Of a DNA stretch of 64,000 bases, positions 34,474-43,805 are shown piece by piece. Source of the stretch: Streptosporangiales bacterium. GTDB taxonomy: Bacteria > Actinomycetota > Actinomycetes > Streptosporangiales > WHSR01. The stretch is taken from the NCBI GenBank assembly GCA_009379995.1, contig WHSR01000001.1, positions 85,635 through 149,634 of the forward strand. The letters run 5' to 3'. A program made the translations under genes and the position numbers. Under the pieces are notes generated by a model. That model saw only the letters and a program-made list of their open reading frames with translations. It made no database searches and was not told the origin of the DNA. Each line of letters begins with the position of its first letter. The stretch's first letter is position 1.

Positions 34474-35607
34474 TCATCCCGAGGTTCGTCCGCTTCGGGT
34501 GGGCAGCACACTCAGCGACTGGAACGCTGGCTGGCGACCTCCGGAGCCCAGCGTCTGGACTAGGGTTAGGTTGCCGTCCGGGGCGACGGTGAAGGTGTTG
34601 ACGATGCTGTCGGTGTAGTCGCTGACGTACATCCGCCGCCCGTTCGGGGCGAAGCCGATGCCGATCGGGCTCGCCATGTCCACCCGGTCGACGGTCTCGG
34701 TGAGTCGCCCGTCGCGGCCGATGGTGAAACCCAGCACCTGCCCTGGAGGGGACGGGTCGCGGTCCTCCACGCCGACCGCTGTCACGTAGAGCCGGCGTCC
34801 GTCCGGGCTTATCGCTGCTCCTTCCGGGCCGTCGCCGGCGGCGACCGGCGAGTTGGGTACGGGGGTGAGGCTGCCGTCACGGCCGACGCGGAATCCGTAC
34901 ACGTCGTTGGAGACCTGGTGTACGACGTAGACGAAGCGGCCGTTCGGTGTGATCACGGTTTCCGCGCCGCTGATCCCGATGTCCGCCTTCGCCACCCGGC
35001 GCCCGGGTGTGCCGTCCGGCTCGATGGCGAAGCCGGTGATCACGCTCGGCCCGGTGTCGCTGGGCCGGCCATGGCTCACGTACAGGAAATGGCCATCGGG
35101 AGTCACCGCGATGCCCTTGGGTACGGCGGCACCGGAGTCCACCACCTCGCGCAGCGTGAGCGCGCCGTCGGGCCGGATCGTAAATATCGAAATCGTGCGG
35201 TTGCCGCCGTTGCCGACATAGGCCATGCGTCCGTTCAGCGCGACCTCGATCCCGACTGGGCTGGGGGTCTCGATCGCGCCGAACCGGGTGAGTACGCCGT
35301 TCGGCCCGATCCGGTACATGTCGACCCGGTCGGCGGTGGTGCCCGAGACATACGCGAAGCGCAGATCGGGCGTGAATGCCATGCCGCGTGCTCCGCCACC
35401 CGCCTCCACGGAGCTGACTCGGGTGAGGGTGCCCGTGTTGTTGATGGCGAAGTGGGTGACGTTTGGTGTGCCGCTGTTCGTCACGTACACGATGCGGCCG
35501 CCGGGCGGTGCGTCGTCCGTCGCGGCGCCCGGGAAGGACATGGCGAGTGTTGCGGCGGTGGTGAGGCCAACAATGGCTGCGGCCACCAGCCGGCTGCGAC
35601 CGTTCAT
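34474..35607 (-). CDS. Secreted lactonase-like beta-propeller, array member 6 (last)
   Basis: 377 residues: signal peptide (LVAAAIVGLTTAATLAMSFPG), then about seven ~45-residue blades of the YncE/6-phosphogluconolactonase type. Blade hallmarks are GGRIVYVTNSG, VTPDGHFLYVSHG, ITPNGRFVYVVHQ, ISPDGRRLYVTAVG and APNGRRMYVSDY. It is the last gene of the six-gene minus-strand array; ATG 35607 overlaps the upstream stop as ATGA. Residues coded by 34962-35087 are almost identical in DNA to the next copy. The substrate is unknown; the proteins probably work outside the cell. Confidence 0.85.
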   Translation of the reverse strand: MNGRSRLVAAAIVGLTTAATLAMSFPGAATDDAPPGGRIVYVTNSGTPNVTHFAINNTGTLTRVSSVEAGGGARGMAFTPDLRFAYVSGTTADRVDMYRIGPNGVLTRFGAIETPSPVGIEVALNGRMAYVGNGGNRTISIFTIRPDGALTLREVVDSGAAVPKGIAVTPDGHFLYVSHGRPSDTGPSVITGFAIEPDGTPGRRVAKADIGISGAETVITPNGRFVYVVHQVSNDVYGFRVGRDGSLTPVPNSPVAAGDGPEGAAISPDGRRLYVTAVGVEDRDPSPPGQVLGFTIGRDGRLTETVDRVDMASPIGIGFAPNGRRMYVSDYTDSIVNTFTVAPDGNLTLVQTLGSGGRQPAFQSLSVLPTRSGRTSG

Positions 35608-36737
35608 CGGGAGGCCCTTCCGCTTCGGGTGGGCAGCACGCTCACCGAGTCAAACTTCGGCTGTGGGCCTCCGGACGACAGCGTCTGGACAAGGGTCAGG
35701 TTGCCGTCCCGGCGGACAGCGAACGTGTTGACGATGTCGTCGAAGCTGTCGCTGACGTACAGGTGCCGCCCGTCCGGGGCGAACCCGATACCGATCGGGG
35801 CGGTCATGTCGATCCGGTCGATGCTTTCCGTGAGTCGCCCGTCGGGGCCGATCGTGAAGCCCAGCACCTCGCCCGGAATACTGACGTCGCTGTCCTCCGC
35901 ACCGATCGCTGTCACGTAGAGCCGGCTTCCGTCCGGGCTTGTCGCGGCCCCCTGCGGCCCGTCGCCGGCGGCTACCGGCGAGCCGGGTACGGGGGTGAGG
36001 GCGCCGCTGCGGCCGATGCGGAACCCGTGCACGTCGTTCGACACGAGGTGCGCGACGTACAGAAACCGGCCGTTCGGTGTGATCGTGGGATCCGCGCCGC
36101 TGATCCCGATGTCCGCCTTCGCCACCCGGCGCCCGGGTGTGCCGTCCGGCCTGATGGCGAAGCCGGTGATCACGCTCGGCCCGGTGTCGCTGGGCCGGCC
36201 ATGGCTCACGTACAGGAATCTGCCGTCGGGAGTCACCCCTACACCCCTGGGTGCGGCGGCCTCGGTATCCACCGCGCCGCGTGGCGTGAGCCCACCGTCG
36301 GGCCGGACCGCGAACACCGAGAGCGTGTCGTTACTGGGGCTGGAAACGTAGACAGTGCGTCCGTTCGGTGTGATCGCGATCGAGAATGGGTTTGGGGATT
36401 CCGTCGCTCCGAATCGGGTCAGCGCGCCGTCCGGGCCGATCCGATACATCTCGATCTGGTCACTCGAGAGGTACGCGAAGCGCAGGTCGGGGGTGAAGAC
36501 CATGCCACGCGCTCCCTGGCCCGCGCCCATGGTGTCAACCGGGGCGAGGGTACCGCCGGCGTTGATGGCGAAGCGAGCGATGCTCGCGGCGGTGCCGCGG
36601 TCGACCGCACTGTTCGTTACGTACACCGTATGGCCGCCCAGCGACGCGCCGGCCAGCCCGGGGGTTGGTGCCGATAGGACGAGGGTTGCAGCGGTGGCGA
36701 GGCCGGCTGCGATCGTTGCTCGGCGGCGGCCGTTCAC
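35604..36737 (-). CDS. Secreted lactonase-like beta-propeller, array member 5
   Basis: 377 residues, same fold: signal peptide (ATIAAGLATAATLVLSAP), HTVYVTNSAVDRGTAAS, MVFTPDLRFAYLS, VTPDGRFLYVSHG, ITPNGRFLYVAHL, TSPDGSRLYVTAIG and APDGRHLYVSDSFDD. GTG 36737 overlaps the upstream stop (GTGA). Its last residues RSGRASR resemble the RSGRTSG end of member 6, as expected from duplication of whole gene units. Confidence 0.85.
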   Translation of the reverse strand: MNGRRRATIAAGLATAATLVLSAPTPGLAGASLGGHTVYVTNSAVDRGTAASIARFAINAGGTLAPVDTMGAGQGARGMVFTPDLRFAYLSSDQIEMYRIGPDGALTRFGATESPNPFSIAITPNGRTVYVSSPSNDTLSVFAVRPDGGLTPRGAVDTEAAAPRGVGVTPDGRFLYVSHGRPSDTGPSVITGFAIRPDGTPGRRVAKADIGISGADPTITPNGRFLYVAHLVSNDVHGFRIGRSGALTPVPGSPVAAGDGPQGAATSPDGSRLYVTAIGAEDSDVSIPGEVLGFTIGPDGRLTESIDRIDMTAPIGIGFAPDGRHLYVSDSFDDIVNTFAVRRDGNLTLVQTLSSGGPQPKFDSVSVLPTRSGRASR

Positions 36738-37903
36738 CGCGGGGTCCTTTCGCTTCGGGTGGGCAGCACGTTGACCGAGTGGAACGCCGGCTGGGGGCCT
36801 CCGGAAGGCAGGGTCTGGATGAGGGTCAGGTTGCCGTCGGGGGCGACGATGAAGGTGTTGACGATGCTGTCGGTGTAGTCGCTGACGTACATCCGTCGGC
36901 TGTCCGGGGTGAAGCCGATGCCGGTCGGGCTGGTCATGTCGACTCGGTCGATGTTTTCGGTGAGTCGCCCGTCGTTGCCGATCGTGAAGCCCAGCACCTG
37001 GCCCGGGAACGCTATGTCGCCGTTCTCAACCCCGAGCGCGGACACGTAGAGTCGGCGTCCGTCCGGGCTCACCGCAGCGCCTCCCGGGAAGTCGCCGCCA
37101 TCGACCGGGGATCCGGGCACGGGCGTCAGGCTGCCGTCACCGCCGATGCGGAACCCGTGCATGTCGTTCGAGGCCTGGTTCACCACGTACACGAAGCGGC
37201 CGTTCGGGGTGATCACCGTACCGGAGCCGGAGATCCCGATCGTTGCCCGTGCTACCTCGCGTCCGACGGAGCCATCCGGGCCAAGGGCGAAGCCGGTGAG
37301 CACGCTCGGCTTGGTGTCGGTGGGCAGGCCGTGGCTGACGTACAGGAACCGGCCGTCGGGGGTGACCGCGATGACCTTGGCCGCCTCGGCCCCGGTGTCC
37401 ACTGCGCCGCGCGCGGCGAGCCCGCCGTCGGACCGGACGGCGAACACCGAGACCATGCGCGTGTCGGCGTTGCTCACATAGATCGTGCGCCCGTTCGGCG
37501 CGATCGCGATCGCGCCGGGGCCGGGGGTTTCGACAGCTCCGAAGGGGTTGAGCGAGCCGTCCGGCCTGATCCGGTACATGTGGATCTGGTCGACGTCGGG
37601 GGCGGCGAGGTAGGCGTAGCGCAAATCGGGGGTGAAGACCATGCCGTGCGCGCCGCGGCCCCCCCGGGCGGTGTCGACCGGGTTGAGGGTGCCCGCGTTG
37701 TTGATGGCGAAACGGGCGACGTTCGGGTCGCCGCCGTCCCTCGCGCTGTTGGTCACGTACACGGTCCGCCCGCCGCGCGGTACGGCGTCCGGTGCGGTCG
37801 ACGCGCGGTCCGCGGCGGCCATCGGGGTGACTGCCCCCGAGAGGGCGAGGGTTGCGGCGGTGGCGAGGCCGGCTGCGATCGTTGCTCGGCGGCGGCCGTT
37901 CAC
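36734..37903 (-). CDS. Secreted lactonase-like beta-propeller, array member 4
   Basis: 389 residues, the longest coupled copy. The leader is ATIAAGLATAATLALSGAV; blades include MVFTPDLRYAYLAAPD, IAPNGRTIYVSNADT, VTPDGRFLYVSHGLP, VSPDGRRLYVSALG and TPDSRRMYVSDYTD. GTG 37903 overlaps the member 3 stop. It provides the intact reference for the deletion in member 3, from GGD-FPGG to MYVSD-YTD. Confidence 0.85.
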   Translation of the reverse strand: MNGRRRATIAAGLATAATLALSGAVTPMAAADRASTAPDAVPRGGRTVYVTNSARDGGDPNVARFAINNAGTLNPVDTARGGRGAHGMVFTPDLRYAYLAAPDVDQIHMYRIRPDGSLNPFGAVETPGPGAIAIAPNGRTIYVSNADTRMVSVFAVRSDGGLAARGAVDTGAEAAKVIAVTPDGRFLYVSHGLPTDTKPSVLTGFALGPDGSVGREVARATIGISGSGTVITPNGRFVYVVNQASNDMHGFRIGGDGSLTPVPGSPVDGGDFPGGAAVSPDGRRLYVSALGVENGDIAFPGQVLGFTIGNDGRLTENIDRVDMTSPTGIGFTPDSRRMYVSDYTDSIVNTFIVAPDGNLTLIQTLPSGGPQPAFHSVNVLPTRSERTPR

Positions 37904-38850
37904 CGCTGGGTCCCTTCGGGCAGCACGTTGATCGACTGGAACGCTGGCCGACGGCCCTGGGACTTCACCGTCTGGAGCAGTCTGAGGTTGCCGTCCGGGG
38001 CGACGGTGAAGGTGTTGACGATGCTGTCGGTGTAGTCGCCGCCGCCCACCGGCGAGCCGGGCACGGGCGAGAGCCCGCCGTCGCGACCGATGCGGAACCC
38101 GTACACGTCGTTGGTGATCTCATGCACGACGTACACAAAGCGGCCGTTCGGGGTGATCACGGTTTCCGCGCCCCCGATGCCGATCTGGACCCGCGCCACA
38201 TCGCGCCCGACCGAGCCGTCTGGCCGAAGAGCGAAGCCGATGATCACACCCGGCTCGGTGTCGGTGGGTAGCCCGTGGCCCACGTACAGGAACCGGCCGT
38301 CGGGCGTCAGCGCGACGTCGTGGGTCGCCTCGGCCCCGGTGTCCACCACCTGGCGCAGGGTGAGCCCGCCGTCGGGCCGGACCGTGAACACCGACACCAT
38401 GCGAGTGCCGGCGTTCACGACATAGAGCGTGCGCCCGTTCGGTGCGATCGCGATCCCGAGCGGGCTCGGGGTCTCCACCGCGCCGAACCGGGTGAGCTCG
38501 CCGTTCGGCCCGATCCGGTACATGTCGACCCGGTTGGCCGTAGTGCTCGCCACGTATGCGAAGCGCAGGTCGGGCGTGAACGCCATGCCGCGCGCTCTAG
38601 CGCCCGCGTCTACGGTGTCCACCGGGTTGAGGGTGCCCGCGTTGTTGATGGTGAAGCGGGCGACGTTCGGCGTGCCACCGTCGTCCGCGCTGTTGGTCAC
38701 GTACACGGTCCGGCCGCCGGGCGGTAAGGCGTCCGATGCGGTCGAAGCGCGTTCCGGATCGGCCGCAGCGGCGGCCGGCCCGAACATTGCGAGGGTTGCG
38801 GCGGCGGCGAGGCCGGCGGCTCCAACTGCTGCTCGGCGGCGGCTGTTCAT
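37900..38850 (-). CDS. Secreted lactonase-like beta-propeller, array member 3, with internal deletion
   Basis: Only 316 residues. It follows the common pattern to ITPNGRFVYVVHEITNDVYG, then jumps from PGSPVGGG straight to DYTDSIVNTFTV. Compared with its neighbours it lacks about 71 residues, or one and a half blades. The reading frame is kept and both couplings (ATGA at the start, GTGA at the end) are intact, so it is still translated as part of the array. The propeller should not close normally, and its function is doubtful. Confidence 0.82.
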   Translation of the reverse strand: MNSRRRAAVGAAGLAAAATLAMFGPAAAAADPERASTASDALPPGGRTVYVTNSADDGGTPNVARFTINNAGTLNPVDTVDAGARARGMAFTPDLRFAYVASTTANRVDMYRIGPNGELTRFGAVETPSPLGIAIAPNGRTLYVVNAGTRMVSVFTVRPDGGLTLRQVVDTGAEATHDVALTPDGRFLYVGHGLPTDTEPGVIIGFALRPDGSVGRDVARVQIGIGGAETVITPNGRFVYVVHEITNDVYGFRIGRDGGLSPVPGSPVGGGDYTDSIVNTFTVAPDGNLRLLQTVKSQGRRPAFQSINVLPEGTQR

Positions 38851-39989
38851 CGCGGGGTCCTTTCGCTTCGGGTGGGCAGCACGTTGACCGACTGGAACCC
38901 CGGCTGGGGGCCTCCGGATTTGAGCGTCTGGATGAGCCTCAGGTTGCCGTCCGGGGCGACGGCGAAGGTGTTGACGATGCTGTCGGAGAAATCGCTGACG
39001 TACATGCGTCGCCCGTCCGGGGTGAACCCGATGCCGATCGGGCTTGCCATGTCGACCCGGTCGACGGTCTCGGTGAGGCGCCCGTCGTCGCCGATCGTGA
39101 AGCCCAGGACCTGGCCGGGGAATCCGACGTCGCCGTCTTCCACGCCGACGGCTGTCACGTAGAGTCGGCGCCCGTCCGGGCTTATCGCGGCGCCTTCCGC
39201 CGCGTCGCCGCCGTCGACCGGCGAACCGGGTACGGGAGTGAGGTCGCCGTCGCGGCCGATGCGGAATCCGTGCACGTCGTTCGACACTTGGTGTGCGACG
39301 TACACGAAGCGGCCGTCTGGTGTGATGACGGTTTCCGCGCCGGAGATTCCGATCTTCGCCTTCGCCACCTGGCGCCCCAGCAACCCGTCCGCCCGGAGGG
39401 TGAAGCCGGTGAGCGCGCTCGGCTCGGCGTCGGTGGGCAGGCCGTGGCTGACGTACAGGAACCGGCCGTCGGGGGTCACCGCGATGCCCTTGGTCGCCTC
39501 GGCCCCGGTATCCGCCGTGCCGCGCGGCGTGAGCGTGCCGTCGGACCGGACAGTAAATACCGAGATCGTGCGGAGACCGGCGTTGCCCACGTAGATCGTG
39601 CGCCCGTTCGGCGCGATCGCGATCATGAACGGGCTTGGGGTTTCCACGGCTCCGAAGGGGGTGAGCGCGCCGTCCGGCCCAATCCGGAACATCTGGACTT
39701 GATCGATGTCGCTGGCCGCGAGGTACGCGAAGCGCAGGTCGGGTGTGAAGGCCATGCCGCGCGCCCCGCGGCCCGCCTCCGTGGTGTCAACGAGGGTGAG
39801 GGGACCGCCGGCGTTGCTGGCGAAGCGAGCGACGTTCGCGTCGCCGCCCTCCCTTGCACTGTTCGTCACGTACACCGTGTGGCCGCCGGCCAGCCCGTCG
39901 GCCAGCCCGTGGGCCGGCCCGGTCAGGACGAGGGCTGCGATGGTGGCGAGGCCGGCGGCTCCGGCCGCTGCTCGGCGACGGCCGTTCAC
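38847..39989 (-). CDS. Secreted lactonase-like beta-propeller, array member 2
   Basis: 380 residues with signal peptide (GAAGLATIAALVLTGPAHG). It has HTVYVTNSAREGGDANVARF, MAFTPDLRFAYLAASD, VTPDGRFLYVSHGLP, ITPDGRFVYVAHQ, ISPDGRRLYVTAVG and TPDGRRMYVSDFSD. GTG 38989+1000 (39989) overlaps the member 1 stop as GTGA. It differs from the others in the fourth blade (LRADGLLGRQVAKAKIGIS). Confidence 0.85.
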   Translation of the reverse strand: MNGRRRAAAGAAGLATIAALVLTGPAHGLADGLAGGHTVYVTNSAREGGDANVARFASNAGGPLTLVDTTEAGRGARGMAFTPDLRFAYLAASDIDQVQMFRIGPDGALTPFGAVETPSPFMIAIAPNGRTIYVGNAGLRTISVFTVRSDGTLTPRGTADTGAEATKGIAVTPDGRFLYVSHGLPTDAEPSALTGFTLRADGLLGRQVAKAKIGISGAETVITPDGRFVYVAHQVSNDVHGFRIGRDGDLTPVPGSPVDGGDAAEGAAISPDGRRLYVTAVGVEDGDVGFPGQVLGFTIGDDGRLTETVDRVDMASPIGIGFTPDGRRMYVSDFSDSIVNTFAVAPDGNLRLIQTLKSGGPQPGFQSVNVLPTRSERTPR

Positions 39990-41152
39990 CGCTGGGTCCT
40001 TTCAGGCAGCACGTTGACCGAGTGGAATGCTGGCTCGGAGCCGCCGGATTTCACCGTCTGGATGAGCCTCAGGTTGCCGTCCGGGGCGACGGCGAAGGTG
40101 TTGACGATGCTGTCGGAGTGGTCGCTGACGTACAGGTGTCGTCCGTCCGGGGTGAACCCGATGCCGATCGGGCTCGTCATGTCGACTCGGTCGATGTTTT
40201 CGGCGAGTCGCCCGTCGGGGCCGATCGTGAAGCCCAGCACCTGGCCCGGGAACCCAACGTCGTCGTCCTCCACGCCGACCGCTGCCACGTAGAGCCGGCG
40301 TCCGTCCGGGCTTATCCCGGCGCCCTCCGGGAAGTCGCCGCCGTCGATGGGCGAGCCCGGCACGGGCGTGAGCGCGCCGTCGTCGCCGATGCGGAACCCG
40401 TACACGTCGTTGGAGACCTGGTTCACCACGTAGACGAAGCGGCCGTTCGGTGTGATCACGGTTTCCGCGCCGGAGATCCCGATCTTCGCCTTCGCCACCC
40501 GGCGCCCCACCGAGCCGTCCCGCTCGATGGCGAAGCCGGTGATCACGGTCCTCTCGGTGTCCTCTGTCCCGCCGTGGCTCACGTACAGGAACCGGCCGTC
40601 CGGGGTCACCGCCACCCCCTTGGGCGTGGCGGCCCCGGTGTCCACCGTGCCGCGCGGCGTGAGCCTGCCGCCCGGCCCGACCGCGAATACCGAGAGCGTG
40701 TCGTCGGAAGGGCTGGACACGTAGACCGTGCGCCCGTTCGGGGTGATCGCGATCGAGAAGCCGCCCGGGGTCTCCGCTCCGAACCGGGTGAGCGCGCCGT
40801 CCGGCCCGATCCGGTACATCTCGACCTGGTTGGCGGAGGAGCTCGAGAGGTACGCGAAGCGCAGGTCGGGTGTGAAAACCATGCCGCGGGCACCGGCGCC
40901 CGCGTCCACGGAGTCCGCCCGGGCCAGGGTTCCGGAGTTGTTGATGGTGAAGCGGGTGACGTTCGCGTCGCCGCCGACGTTTCCCCTGTTCGTCACGTAC
41001 ACCGTGCGGCCGCCGGGCGGTAAGGCGTCCGATGACGTCAATCCGCGTTCGGGACCGGCCACCGCGGTGGCGGGACCCGAAAGGACCAGGGTTGCGGCGG
41101 TGAGAAGACCGGCGACGGCTGCTCCGGCGACGCGGTAGCGACTCTGCGACAC
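39986..41152 (-). CDS. Secreted lactonase-like beta-propeller, array member 1 (first)
   Basis: 388 residues. I chose GTG 41152 because GGGAG sits 7 bases upstream and the protein then begins SQSRYRVAGAAVAGLLTAAT, matching the leaders of its paralogues; longer starts at 41176 and 41212 lack that site. It has RTVYVTNRGNVGGDANVTRF, VTPDGRFLYVSHGG, ITPNGRFVYVVNQ, ISPDGRRLYVAAVG and TPDGRHLYVSDHSD. The promoter of the whole array should lie in 41153-41335, shared with the divergent XdhC gene. Confidence 0.85.
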   Translation of the reverse strand: MSQSRYRVAGAAVAGLLTAATLVLSGPATAVAGPERGLTSSDALPPGGRTVYVTNRGNVGGDANVTRFTINNSGTLARADSVDAGAGARGMVFTPDLRFAYLSSSSANQVEMYRIGPDGALTRFGAETPGGFSIAITPNGRTVYVSSPSDDTLSVFAVGPGGRLTPRGTVDTGAATPKGVAVTPDGRFLYVSHGGTEDTERTVITGFAIERDGSVGRRVAKAKIGISGAETVITPNGRFVYVVNQVSNDVYGFRIGDDGALTPVPGSPIDGGDFPEGAGISPDGRRLYVAAVGVEDDDVGFPGQVLGFTIGPDGRLAENIDRVDMTSPIGIGFTPDGRHLYVSDHSDSIVNTFAVAPDGNLRLIQTVKSGGSEPAFHSVNVLPERTQR

Positions 41153-41335
41153 GACGGATCTCCCTGCTGGTGTCATCGGGACGGCGGCCCGGTCTGCCGC
41201 CGTCGGATTCACCCACGAAACATCAGCCGGGAAGATCGAATCCAGTTATTTTCCGGTCCAACCAGAATTCGACCCCGATATCCACCCGCGTAGGCTCGGA
41301 GCCGTGGGGTGCGGAAGCGAACAAGGGGATACGCC

Positions 41336-42088
41336 GTGGACGTGTTCGAGGCTTTGGTCGAGGCGGCCGAGACCGGCCGGCCCGCCGTGTTGGTCACGGT
41401 GATCGGGATGGAGAGCCCGGCCGGAGGGCACATTCCCTCCCGTCCCGGCGCCAAGCTTGCCGTCGTCGACGGGACGGTCGCCGCTGGCACCCTGGGCTGC
41501 GCCGAGTTCGACACCGCGGGCGTGGAGCTGGCGGCCTCGCTGCCGGAAGGCGAGACCGGGACGCTGCGTCGCCGAGCGGTGTTCCGGCACGGCGAGGAGC
41601 AGGTGCTGGAGCTGTTCGCAGAGCGGTACGACCCGCAGCCGGCGGTGGTCGTCGCCGGCTCCAACCCGGTCGGACGTGCCGTCGCCGACCTGGCCGAGCG
41701 CATCGGCCGCCGGGTGCGCCACCTCGCTGACGACGCCGCGGACGCCGATCCCCTGGCCGCGCTGCGCGCCCAACCGCCGGGCCCGCGGGACGCCGTCGTG
41801 CTGTCCGACCACGACGCCCCGTACGTGGACGAGGCGCTGCCGATGCTGCTGGCGGGCGAGGCGTACTTCGTCGGGATGCTGGGCAGCCGCCGGCACGCTG
41901 GCGAGGTGGTGGACGGGCTGCGGAAGTCCGGCGTACCTGCCGAGCAGCTCGCCCGGCTGCACTCGCCGTGCGGGCTGGACATCGGCAGCCGCGGCCCGGA
42001 GGAGATCGCGCTGTCCATCGTCGCCGAGATCGTGGCCACCGAACGCGGGCGGGCCGGCGGGCGGATGGGTCTGAACTGGGCCGCGTGA
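41336..42088 (+). CDS. XdhC/CoxI-family protein
   Basis: 250 residues. The N-terminal XdhC_CoxI domain shows VTVIGMESPAGGHIPSRPGAK and TLGCAEFD, and the C-terminal Rossmann domain shows AVVVAGSNPVGRAVADLA, VVLSDHD, AYFVGMLGSRRHA and LHSPCGLDIGSRGPEEIALSI. XdhC proteins insert or sulfurate molybdenum cofactor in xanthine/CO dehydrogenases, but no molybdoenzyme is in the window. GTG 41336 is preceded by AAGGGG. It is followed after 24 bp by an ABC transporter. Confidence 0.88.
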   Translation: MDVFEALVEAAETGRPAVLVTVIGMESPAGGHIPSRPGAKLAVVDGTVAAGTLGCAEFDTAGVELAASLPEGETGTLRRRAVFRHGEEQVLELFAERYDPQPAVVVAGSNPVGRAVADLAERIGRRVRHLADDAADADPLAALRAQPPGPRDAVVLSDHDAPYVDEALPMLLAGEAYFVGMLGSRRHAGEVVDGLRKSGVPAEQLARLHSPCGLDIGSRGPEEIALSIVAEIVATERGRAGGRMGLNWAA

Positions 42089-42112
42089 GGCCAAACCGGG
42101 GGAGTGACGCTC

Positions 42113-43018
42113 ATGGGCGAATCCGAGGTGGTGGCCCGGCTGATCGGGGCCCGCAAGGAGTACGGCTCGGTGGTCGCCCTGGACGACGTCGATCTCGACG
42201 TGACCGCGGGACGGCTGCTGGCCCTGCTGGGTCCGAACGGCGCCGGCAAGACCACCGTGATCAACCTGCTCTGCGGGCTGCGGCGGCCCACCGCGGGGAG
42301 AGTCGAGGTGTTCGGCGGCAACCCGGTGGAACCGTCGGTGCGGCGCCACATCGGCATGACGGCACAGGAGACCGGGTTCCCCGAGACCCTGCGGGTTGGC
42401 GAGATCGTCGACTTCGTCCGCGCGCATTACCCCGGCCCGATGCCGGCCGGCGAGCTGCTGGAGCGTTTCGACCTGGCCGACCTGGGCAGGCGACAGGCCG
42501 GCGGGCTGTCCGGCGGGCAGCGCCGCCGGCTCGCCGTCGCCCTCGCCTTCGCCGGGCGGCCTCCGCTGGTGATCCTGGACGAGCCGACGACGGGGCTCGA
42601 CGTGGAGGCGCGGCGGGGGCTGTGGCGGATCGTCGAGGACGTGGTGGCCGCCGGGACCACCGTCCTGCTCACCACCCACTACCTGGAGGAGGCGGAGGAG
42701 CTCGCCGACGAGGTGGTGGTGATCCACGAGGGGCGCATCCGCACCCGGGGATCGGTGGCGGAGATCGTCGCCGGGGTCGCGCTCACCCGGGTGAGCTTCC
42801 GGGTCGACGGCGACGCGGCCCTTCCCGATCTGCCCGGGGTCGTCGACGCCGAGCGGGACGGCAACGGGGCGGTGACGATGTACACCTCGGACTCGGACTC
42901 CGTGGTACGTGCCCTGGTACGCGCGGACGTGCCGTTCCACGACCTGTCGGTCACGGCCGTCAGCCTGGAGGAGGCGTTCGTCCGGCTCACCTCCCGGCCG
43001 GAGGAGGTGCGCCAGTGA
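42113..43018 (+). CDS. ABC transporter ATP-binding protein (drug/lipid export type)
   Basis: 301 residues with Walker A GPNGAGKTT (~40-48), signature LSGGQRRRLAVAL (~131), Walker B LVILDEPTTGLD (~152) and H-loop TTHYLEEAEEL. The C-terminal ~80 residues are the extra domain typical of DrrA/NodI exporters. ATG 42113 has GGGGGAG upstream. It overlaps the permease by 4 bp (GTGA). Confidence 0.92.
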   Translation: MGESEVVARLIGARKEYGSVVALDDVDLDVTAGRLLALLGPNGAGKTTVINLLCGLRRPTAGRVEVFGGNPVEPSVRRHIGMTAQETGFPETLRVGEIVDFVRAHYPGPMPAGELLERFDLADLGRRQAGGLSGGQRRRLAVALAFAGRPPLVILDEPTTGLDVEARRGLWRIVEDVVAAGTTVLLTTHYLEEAEELADEVVVIHEGRIRTRGSVAEIVAGVALTRVSFRVDGDAALPDLPGVVDAERDGNGAVTMYTSDSDSVVRALVRADVPFHDLSVTAVSLEEAFVRLTSRPEEVRQ

Positions 43019-43776
43019 GCCTGCTCGTCGTGCACCTGCGGACGAACGTGGTCGAGACGCTGCGGCAGCCGATCGCGTGGATCTTCTCGGTGTCGTTCCC
43101 GTTCGTGCTCTTCCTGTTCTTCGGCATGACCAACGCGCGCCAGGTCACGGAGCAGACCCGCGGCGCGGTCGGCGGCGAGGCCATCCTCACCCCGTTCCTG
43201 CTGTTCGGCGTGCTCAGCGTCGTCCTGTTCCAGTTCGGGGTCGGTCTGGCCGAGGAACGCCGGCTGCCGTGGGAACGCACGCTGCGGGTGCTGCCGGCGC
43301 CGGAGGTGGTGCGCTTCGCCGGTCGGGTCGGCACCGCGTTGTTCTTCTCGGTGCTGGCGATGGTTCCGGTGAGCATCCTCGCCGTGGCCACAACCGACGT
43401 GCGGCTCGACGCCGCCGCCTGGGCGCTGCTCGTGCTCGCCACACTGGCCGGCGCGATTCCGTTCGGCCTGGCCGGGATCGGGCTCGGCTACGCCACGTCA
43501 CCCAAGGCGGCGCTGCCCATCGCGAACATCGGGTACCTGGTGCTGTCGTTCATGGGCGGGCTGTTCGTCCCGCTGGACTTCATGCCGAACTTCGTCCAGG
43601 AGATCGGCACGTACCTGCCGACCCGGCACTACCACCAGTTCGTCGGCGGGTTGGTGAGCGGGTACCCGCAGGGAGGTTGGCAGCTGCCCGGCCTGTACCT
43701 GGTCGGCTGGACGCTACTGTTCGGCGCTCTGGCCGCCTGGGCGTACCGGCACAACGAGGGTGTTCGATACCGGTAA
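43015..43776 (+). CDS. ABC-2 type permease
   Basis: 253 residues with six membrane segments, such as [41 protein letters not shown] and [20 protein letters not shown], the last being the conserved ABC-2 loop. It ends in [13 protein letters not shown]. It forms an exporter with the preceding ATPase; substrate unknown. Confidence 0.9.
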   Translation: MSLLVVHLRTNVVETLRQPIAWIFSVSFPFVLFLFFGMTNARQVTEQTRGAVGGEAILTPFLLFGVLSVVLFQFGVGLAEERRLPWERTLRVLPAPEVVRFAGRVGTALFFSVLAMVPVSILAVATTDVRLDAAAWALLVLATLAGAIPFGLAGIGLGYATSPKAALPIANIGYLVLSFMGGLFVPLDFMPNFVQEIGTYLPTRHYHQFVGGLVSGYPQGGWQLPGLYLVGWTLLFGALAAWAYRHNEGVRYR

Positions 43777-43805
43777 TCCGGCCAAGGAGGAGGCGGGAGG
43801 CTGGG

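Noticed and set aside
36665..38035. Long plus-strand frames opposite the propeller array, repeated in similar form across 34.9-41.0 kb
   Set aside because: They are repeated only because the sense genes are paralogous. The residues are His/Arg/Asp/Val-rich with no fold, and the minus-strand genes have signal peptides, blades and coupled starts.
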